Below, one piece after another: positions 59,033-64,000 of a DNA stretch of 64,000 nucleotides (positions are counted from its first letter, which is position 1; the number at the start of each line of letters is the position of its first letter). The notes beneath the pieces are model-generated. The model did not search any database. It saw only the letters and a program-made list of their open reading frames with translations, and was not told the origin of the DNA. The DNA is from Solibacillus sp. R5-41. GTDB taxonomy: Bacteria; Bacillota; Bacilli; Bacillales_A; Planococcaceae. The position numbers were made by a program, and so were the translations under genes. The stretch is taken from contig NZ_CP024123.1 in assembly GCF_002736105.1 (NCBI RefSeq), positions 1,728,001-1,792,000 of the forward strand, in the 5' to 3' direction.

Positions 59033-60241
59033 ATGGCTTTTTTCAAGAAATACGGTGTATTGCTAGGGGCACTTGGATTTTCTACATTAGGAAATTGGAT
59101 TTACTTAATCGCGCTGAATTTATCGGTATGGCATTTAACCAATTCTCCGGCAGCAGTTGCTGGAATTTATATCGTCGGTCCTGTTGCTCGTATAATAAGT
59201 AGTTTTTTTGCAGGCTCCATTATTGATCGACAAAATAAAAAGAAATTGATGATAATTAGTGATATTGTGCGGGGTATCATCGTTTGTATCATGCCCTTAA
59301 TCACATCCATTTGGCTTATATATGTCCTCATATTTTTAGCGAATATCGCGAGTAGCTTCTTTGGTCCAAGTAGCACGTATGTTATTACAAAGCTTGTGAA
59401 GGATGACGATAAACAACGATTCAATGCGTTAAATAGCACACTTGGTTCAGGCTCATTTATGATTGGACCGGCACTTGCTGGGGCGATTATTGCGGTGAGT
59501 AATACAAGTGTTGCGATGTGGGTTAACGGATTTACATTTTTCGCATGTGCGTGGGCAATATCTTTATTACCTACAATTGAGGAAGACGATGCAAAGAAAC
59601 GGCAAATGATTACATTGCAGATGATACGCACCGATTTCCAACAAGTGTGGGCTTTTATTAAATCCCGACCAGCACTATTTAAATTTTTGGCTGTTTACAC
59701 AAGCGCATTAATGATTGCTTTCGCACTTGATTCACAGGAAATGACCTTTCTAAAAGATGTACTTGCAACATCGGATACAATGTACGGAATTGTTGTAAGT
59801 GTTGCAGGTGTAGGAGCCATTGTTGGGGGAATCGCTGCAACGGCGTTCGTAAATAAACTATCGTTAAAAACATATATCGGTTTAGGTTTTCTCCTAACGA
59901 TCTTAAGCTACACGCTATTTTATGCATCACCTACCTTAATCTTCGCCATCATAACCTTTATTGCGCTTGGCTTTTTCATGGCATTTAGCAACTCGGGCTA
60001 TGCGACCATTTATCAAAAAACAATTCCACCAACATTGATGGGACGTTTTGGTAGTTCCCTAAATTTACTTCAAAGTGTTGCGCAAATTATCTTCACATTG
60101 TTAATAGGAATGTTTGCGGAATGGTATTCCTTGCAGCATGTAGCGGTTCTTTTTGCGCTCGTCGCACTGATACTTGCGCTTTATTTATACTGGCATTTAA
60201 TTCGAAATATGGATCAAATACAAAAGGGGGATGTTTTATGA
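59033..60241 (+). CDS. MFS transporter (MFS_3/EntS-like exporter)
   Basis: 402 aa with about twelve helices. MFS landmarks: GPVARIISSFFAGSIIDRQN KK loop 2-3, VNGFTFFACAWAISLLPTIE, second-half loop FVNKLS. Resembles MFS_3 exporters for siderophores or macrolides. ATG after AAGGGGGGAAAAG, 12 bp after the TPR regulator stop, so probably one operon controlled by it. Substrate unknown. Confidence 0.87.
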   Translation: MAFFKKYGVLLGALGFSTLGNWIYLIALNLSVWHLTNSPAAVAGIYIVGPVARIISSFFAGSIIDRQNKKKLMIISDIVRGIIVCIMPLITSIWLIYVLIFLANIASSFFGPSSTYVITKLVKDDDKQRFNALNSTLGSGSFMIGPALAGAIIAVSNTSVAMWVNGFTFFACAWAISLLPTIEEDDAKKRQMITLQMIRTDFQQVWAFIKSRPALFKFLAVYTSALMIAFALDSQEMTFLKDVLATSDTMYGIVVSVAGVGAIVGGIAATAFVNKLSLKTYIGLGFLLTILSYTLFYASPTLIFAIITFIALGFFMAFSNSGYATIYQKTIPPTLMGRFGSSLNLLQSVAQIIFTLLIGMFAEWYSLQHVAVLFALVALILALYLYWHLIRNMDQIQKGDVL

Positions 60242-60411
60242 TTACTTATAAAGTTATATGCTTTTGCTGTAAAACTGCGTTCTTGGTAGAGGAAGGAAGT
60301 CCAAAATATCAACTGTATAAAAAGAATATGAATGGAAAATTTGCTTGTGAAAATTGTGATCATAAAGTGTATTTAGAAGCTAGAAAAGGTTTGATGGGAA
60401 AACTTTTGTAA
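60238..60411 (+). CDS. DUF2197-like zinc-ribbon protein
   Basis: 57 aa: KVICFCCKTAF then FACENCDHKVYLEARKG, two CxxC pairs forming a probable zinc ribbon; pattern of the small DUF2197 proteins of bacilli. ATG overlaps the MFS stop (ATGA) and follows GGGGGATG, so it is translationally coupled to the exporter gene. Confidence 0.85.
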   Translation: MITYKVICFCCKTAFLVEEGSPKYQLYKKNMNGKFACENCDHKVYLEARKGLMGKLL

Positions 60412-60579
60412 AGGTCTCACGCGCGGGCTGTGGTACCTAAAAGGAGAATGATTGTCACATTGCACTGAGTTTTAATCAAGTTTTTGAATAATTCCTCAAG
60501 TATGTTTTAATCCGCAAAACATATATTGTATATGGAACAAATGTGATTTAGAAATTGTTAAGTATAGAAAGGGGATTTC

Positions 60580-62640
60580 GTGGACAAATCTTGGTCTAAT
60601 CAAGGGAAAGATGATGATGCAAAGGAACAGCAACTTAAGCAGTTTCGCGTAAATAATGATGGGAAAAAGATGACGACAAATCAAGGTGTGAAAGTTTCGA
60701 ATGATGAGGATTCTTTAAAAGCAGGAGTTCGAGGTCCAACATTAATGGAGGATTTTCATTTTCGGGAGAAGATGACGCATTTTGACCATGAGCGGATTCC
60801 AGAGCGTGTAGTTCATGCAAGAGGTTATGCGGCACACGGTGAATTTGTATTGTATGAATCCATGAAAGAATATACAAGAGCAGGATTTTTACAGAAAGCA
60901 GGGTCAAAAACGCCTGTATTTTTGCGATTTTCTAATGTTGTTGGGAGTTCTGGTTCGATGGATACAGCACGAGATGTCCGTGGATTTGCCGTAAAGTTTT
61001 ATACAGAGGAGGGCAATTATGATTTAGTCGGAAACAACATCCCGGTGTTCTTCATACAAGATGCGATGAAGTTTCCAGATTTAATTCATGCCGCGAAGCC
61101 AGAGCCTAATAATGAGATGCCACAAGCAGCTACCGCACATGATACATTTTGGGATTTTGTTGCGAATAATCAGGAAAGTGCACATATGGTTATGTGGTTG
61201 ATGTCGGATAGGGCGATCCCCAAAAATTACCGAATGATGGAAGGCTTCGGAGTCCATACTTTCCGTTTTGTAAATGACAAAGGGAAGTCTAGATTTGTAA
61301 AGTTTCATTGGAAACCAGTATTAGGCGTTCATTCACTTGTGTGGGATGAAGCGCAAATTATTGCAGGGAAAGATACAGATTTTCAACGACGAGATTTATG
61401 GGAATCAATCGAAATGGGTAATTTTCCAGAGTACGAGCTTGGTATACAAATGCTTGAGCAGGAAGAAGAGTTTAAATTTGATTTTGACATTTTAGATGCA
61501 ACGAAAATTTGGCCAGAGGAAATAGTACCTGTAAAGATTATTGGTAAGATGACATTGAATCGTAATGTTGACAACGTTTTTGCAGAAACGGAACAAGTGG
61601 CTTTCCATCCTGGTAATGTTGTACCGGGCATTGATTTTACAAATGATCCGCTGTTACAAGGTCGTTTATTTTCTTATATCGATACACAGCTTCTTCGTTT
61701 AGGGGGACCCAATTTTGCTGAAATTCCGATTAATCGACCGGTATGCCCAATTCACAATAATCAGCGCAATGGCTTTAGTCGTCAGACGATTAATGTAGGG
61801 CGAGTAAGCTATCATAAAAACTCACTTGTGAATAATACACCATCGACATCTACTGCAGCTGAAGGTGGGTTTGTTCATTATGAAGAAAAAGTGGAAGGTC
61901 ATATTACGCGTGCAAGAAGTAAATCCTTTGATGATCATTTCTCGCAAGCAAGGCTATTTTGGAACAGTATGTCACCACCAGAAAAGCAGCATATCATCAA
62001 TGCCTTTAGCTTCGAGGTAGGGAAAGTGAATAGTCAATCTGTTCGACAACAAGTTGTGGATATGTTTGTCCATGTAGATAAAGAAATGGCTACTATTATT
62101 GCTAAAAATGTAGGAGTGAAAAAACCAACTGGAGAACAATCAAACGTTACGGCTTCTTCTCCTGCCTTGAGTCAAGCAAATACAATAAAACTGCCACAAA
62201 CACTTAAAGTCGGTGTACTTATTGGCAATGGGTTCGATGCGATAGAGGTAAATAATGTGTTCAAAACGCTCTCAAAATACGGTGTGAGATATAGTATTAT
62301 CGCTGAGCGAATAGGAGCAATTGAAAGTAAGGATGGAGTCAAATTAATGGCGACTGAAACTTATTTAACAACAGACTCCGTTTTGTTTGATGCCCTATAT
62401 GTTGTTGGTGTAAGGGCAGACAATCAAGCCAAATTCAATCAAGACATACTAATTAATATCAACCAAGCATTCCGTCACTATAAACCAATTGGTGTTGCTC
62501 GAACGGGCGTTCCGTTTTTAAAAGCTTCGAGTGCAAAAATTGGTCCTGGTATTGTAGTGGCTACTGGTAATGATGATTTTGGAGAAAAGTTTGTCGATGC
62601 CATTGCAATACAACGTTTTTGGAGTAGAGATATTTATTAA
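60580..62640 (+). CDS. katE: Large-subunit (clade 2) catalase
   Basis: 686 aa monofunctional heme catalase degrading hydrogen peroxide. RGPTLMEDFHFREKMTHFDH, active-site His in ERVVHARGYAAHG, GSMDTARDVRGFAVKFYTEE, Asn in VGNNIPVFFIQD, proximal Tyr in RLFSYIDTQLLRLG. The C-terminal ~150 residues form a class I glutamine-amidotransferase-like domain (LKVGVLIGNGFDAIEVNNVF), which defines the large clade. GTG start after AAAGGGG. Length equals the Bacillus KatE type. Confidence 0.95.
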   Translation: MDKSWSNQGKDDDAKEQQLKQFRVNNDGKKMTTNQGVKVSNDEDSLKAGVRGPTLMEDFHFREKMTHFDHERIPERVVHARGYAAHGEFVLYESMKEYTRAGFLQKAGSKTPVFLRFSNVVGSSGSMDTARDVRGFAVKFYTEEGNYDLVGNNIPVFFIQDAMKFPDLIHAAKPEPNNEMPQAATAHDTFWDFVANNQESAHMVMWLMSDRAIPKNYRMMEGFGVHTFRFVNDKGKSRFVKFHWKPVLGVHSLVWDEAQIIAGKDTDFQRRDLWESIEMGNFPEYELGIQMLEQEEEFKFDFDILDATKIWPEEIVPVKIIGKMTLNRNVDNVFAETEQVAFHPGNVVPGIDFTNDPLLQGRLFSYIDTQLLRLGGPNFAEIPINRPVCPIHNNQRNGFSRQTINVGRVSYHKNSLVNNTPSTSTAAEGGFVHYEEKVEGHITRARSKSFDDHFSQARLFWNSMSPPEKQHIINAFSFEVGKVNSQSVRQQVVDMFVHVDKEMATIIAKNVGVKKPTGEQSNVTASSPALSQANTIKLPQTLKVGVLIGNGFDAIEVNNVFKTLSKYGVRYSIIAERIGAIESKDGVKLMATETYLTTDSVLFDALYVVGVRADNQAKFNQDILININQAFRHYKPIGVARTGVPFLKASSAKIGPGIVVATGNDDFGEKFVDAIAIQRFWSRDIY

Positions 62641-62823
62641 TATCCCTGCAACTAGAGCAAAATCAATTCCGGAGAAGTTATGTAGAGAATGTCCTTTTTG
62701 TACTTCAGTTTATCCTAATGGATACTAAGCTACCATATGAATATCAATTTGTGATGAATCTGCCTGAATCCGTTGAAACATTTGAAAAAGTGTCATATAC
62801 AAGCAATTTTAAGGAGGAATTTC

Positions 62824-63291
62824 ATGGCATTAGCTATCAAACCAACAATCAAGGAAGAAGTAGAGGAGCTATTACTTATTCAACAAGAAGCGTTTGCAAA
62901 TGATTTAAATAAATATCAAGATTTTGAAACGAGTCCAGTTAATGAATCATCCGAACGATTATTATACAAAGTTGAAAACTTCTTACATTATACAATTTGG
63001 TATGACGAGCAAATTATTGGGGGGATCGATATACGTGAAGGGAAGGAGGCAAAATATCGTTTAAACCGTATCTTTTTGGCAAATACCTATCAAAATAAAG
63101 GATTGGGAACGCATATAATGCAACGAATTGAAGCTGAATTTCCCAATGCAGTCGAATGGAGTTTAGACACACCACATCTCAATAATAGAAATCATCATTT
63201 CTATGAGAAATTAGGCTTTAAAAAAGTAGGGGAACATAAAATTTCGGATAAGCTCATTTTATTTGATTACAAAAAAATAATGGATAAATAA
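62824..63291 (+). CDS. GNAT-family N-acetyltransferase
   Basis: 155 aa: KPTIKEEVEELLLIQQEAFA, IGGIDIREGKEAKYRLNRIF, LANTYQNKGLGTHIMQRIEA (acetyl-CoA loop Q.KGLG), NRNHHFYEKLGFKKVGEH. Complete small GNAT fold. ATG 62824 after AAGGAGG; the frame is open upstream without a signal. Substrate unknown. Confidence 0.88.
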   Translation: MALAIKPTIKEEVEELLLIQQEAFANDLNKYQDFETSPVNESSERLLYKVENFLHYTIWYDEQIIGGIDIREGKEAKYRLNRIFLANTYQNKGLGTHIMQRIEAEFPNAVEWSLDTPHLNNRNHHFYEKLGFKKVGEHKISDKLILFDYKKIMDK

Positions 63292-63434
63292 ATTAAGGTT
63301 AAATTGTTATTAACTTTGAAATTCATTAAAAAGGAATGTAAGTTGAGTACGATATACATGGTCTTTCCGTCTTATCTAGCGAGATCACATTGAAAAAGAA
63401 TAATATTTAATTCATGAAAATTGTTGCTGAATTA

Positions 63435-63478
63435 AAAAATGCCCGCTCTCGCAATTGAAGGAGAGCGGGTATTTTTTT
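63435..63478. terminator. Convergent terminator
   Basis: AATGCCCGCTCTC pairs with GAGAGCGGGTATT, with A and T runs on both sides; between the GNAT gene and the minus-strand transporter. Confidence 0.88.
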
Positions 63479-63511
63479 GTGATTTATATGCTTAATACTA
63501 AAGGGAGCGTA

Positions 63512-64000
63512 TTATTTCCACAGACCAGCTTTTTCTAATTTCTTTTTCCCTTTAAACGCTAAATGAACTAACACTGCGTTTAAAAGTAACATAATAGCAA
63601 GTGCATACAGTACAAATGTATAGCTACCAGTAAATTCGTAAACATAACCATAACCCGGTAACGCTACGATACCAGCAACTGCTAAACCGATTGCGGCAGT
63701 AGAATAGATTTGACTGTAATCTTTGTTACCAAATAGCGCTGTTGTTAAAAGTGGACCTAATGTTCCAAGAGATGAAACGATAAAACCAAAAATAACAATA
63801 GCTACCATAAATAGTGTTTGGTTTTCAGGAACAGTTACAAAAATACCAACTGGAACTAAACCTAATAACATTGCAAATATTGCTGTGTTTTTTGCACCAA
63901 TTTTATCGCTTAATACACCAAAAGATAATGCACCAACTAATACACCGATTTGCATTGCACCTAGTGCAGTCCCTGCAAATTTGATATCGTAGCCAACGCC
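63512..64000 (-). CDS. MFS transporter, partial (C-terminal part only in window)
   Basis: The frame is open to the window edge (GVGYDIKFAGTALGAMQIGV), so the N-terminus lies beyond 64000. Visible ~163 residues contain six hydrophobic helices, loop FGVLSDKIGAKNTAIF (the GxLsDkiGrr-type MFS loop) and a basic end KGKKKLEKAGLWK. Style suggests an oxalate/formate-antiporter-like (OFA) or related MFS protein. Confidence 0.82.
   Translation of the reverse strand, partial: GVGYDIKFAGTALGAMQIGVLVGALSFGVLSDKIGAKNTAIFAMLLGLVPVGIFVTVPENQTLFMVAIVIFGFIVSSLGTLGPLLTTALFGNKDYSQIYSTAAIGLAVAGIVALPGYGYVYEFTGSYTFVLYALAIMLLLNAVLVHLAFKGKKKLEKAGLWK

Noticed and set aside
59167-59631. 154-codon minus-strand frame in the MFS gene
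   Set aside because: Antisense shadow of a clear MFS transporter; no start signal.

Overview
ORGANISM. Low-GC, Gram-positive, spore-former-type chromosome. Shine-Dalgarno sites are strong (AGGAGG-like), TTG and GTG starts are common, T-box leaders precede proC and the methionyl-tRNA synthetase gene, lipoproteins have classical lipoboxes, and there is an SLH surface protein. The gene set and style suggest Bacillaceae/Planococcaceae, most likely Lysinibacillus or Solibacillus. This is inference from gene content; no search was run.

LAYOUT. (1) 1-7.6 kb is chromosomal: a peptide ABC importer operon (two ATPases, a DmpA/P1-type aminopeptidase, a binding lipoprotein, two permeases), then a decayed fructokinase gene. 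(2) 7.62-50.12 kb is a ~42.5 kb, visibly more AT-rich genomic island in the 3' end of a tRNA-Val(GAC) gene. It is bounded by a 45-bp exact direct repeat, with an N-terminally truncated phage-type integrase next to the intact tRNA and a 21-bp repeat (two TGCGGACAAA units) just inside both ends. (3) 50.1-64 kb is chromosomal again: M48 protease, proC with a proline-type T-box, an MBL-fold hydrolase, a lipoprotein, methionyl-tRNA synthetase with a Met-type T-box, an XRE-TPR regulator with an MFS exporter, a large catalase, a GNAT, and a partial MFS transporter.

MAIN RESULT. Most of the island looks like a gene-cassette array. About thirty small, mostly plus-strand, mostly single-gene units are separated by a recurrent site. 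Each complete site has a 5' half ('B': AACTAAC, GGGGG, CTTTAGT), a variable stretch usually holding an intrinsic terminator, and a 3' half ('A': ACTAACG, G-rich linker ending GCAG, then TTAGTT). The outer arms are mutually complementary, the inner arms are mutually complementary, and the two linkers are purine-rich on the same strand and cannot pair. This is the R''-L''-loop-L'-R' plan of integron attC sites, although the sequences fit the attC consensus only approximately. A complete Xer-like tyrosine recombinase (23.07-23.91 kb) is transcribed away from the array, with an attI-like half-site just upstream of its start and a lipoprotein cassette beyond. A second copy of that landing site, with only the first ~68 bp of the recombinase gene, lies at 15.55-15.71 kb. 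An IS110/IS1111-type element sits inside one A half-site, a targeting habit known from IS1111-attC elements in true integrons. I know of no described integron in this kind of host; that novelty is a judgement, not a search result.

CARGO. Cassettes include a small alarmone synthetase, two NUDIX hydrolases, an Imm22-like immunity protein, CPCC, DUF4279, DUF3953, DUF4083, DUF3139, DUF4871, DUF2651, YrdB-like and YhaI/DUF1878-like proteins, GNAT, GrpB, an SLH protein and many small membrane proteins or lipoproteins of unknown function. Several units are minus-strand, decayed or chimeric. The stretch 41.5-46.3 kb (TetR plus a reductase-hydrolase fusion, a sugar-reductase-like gene) has almost no sites and looks like a separate acquisition.
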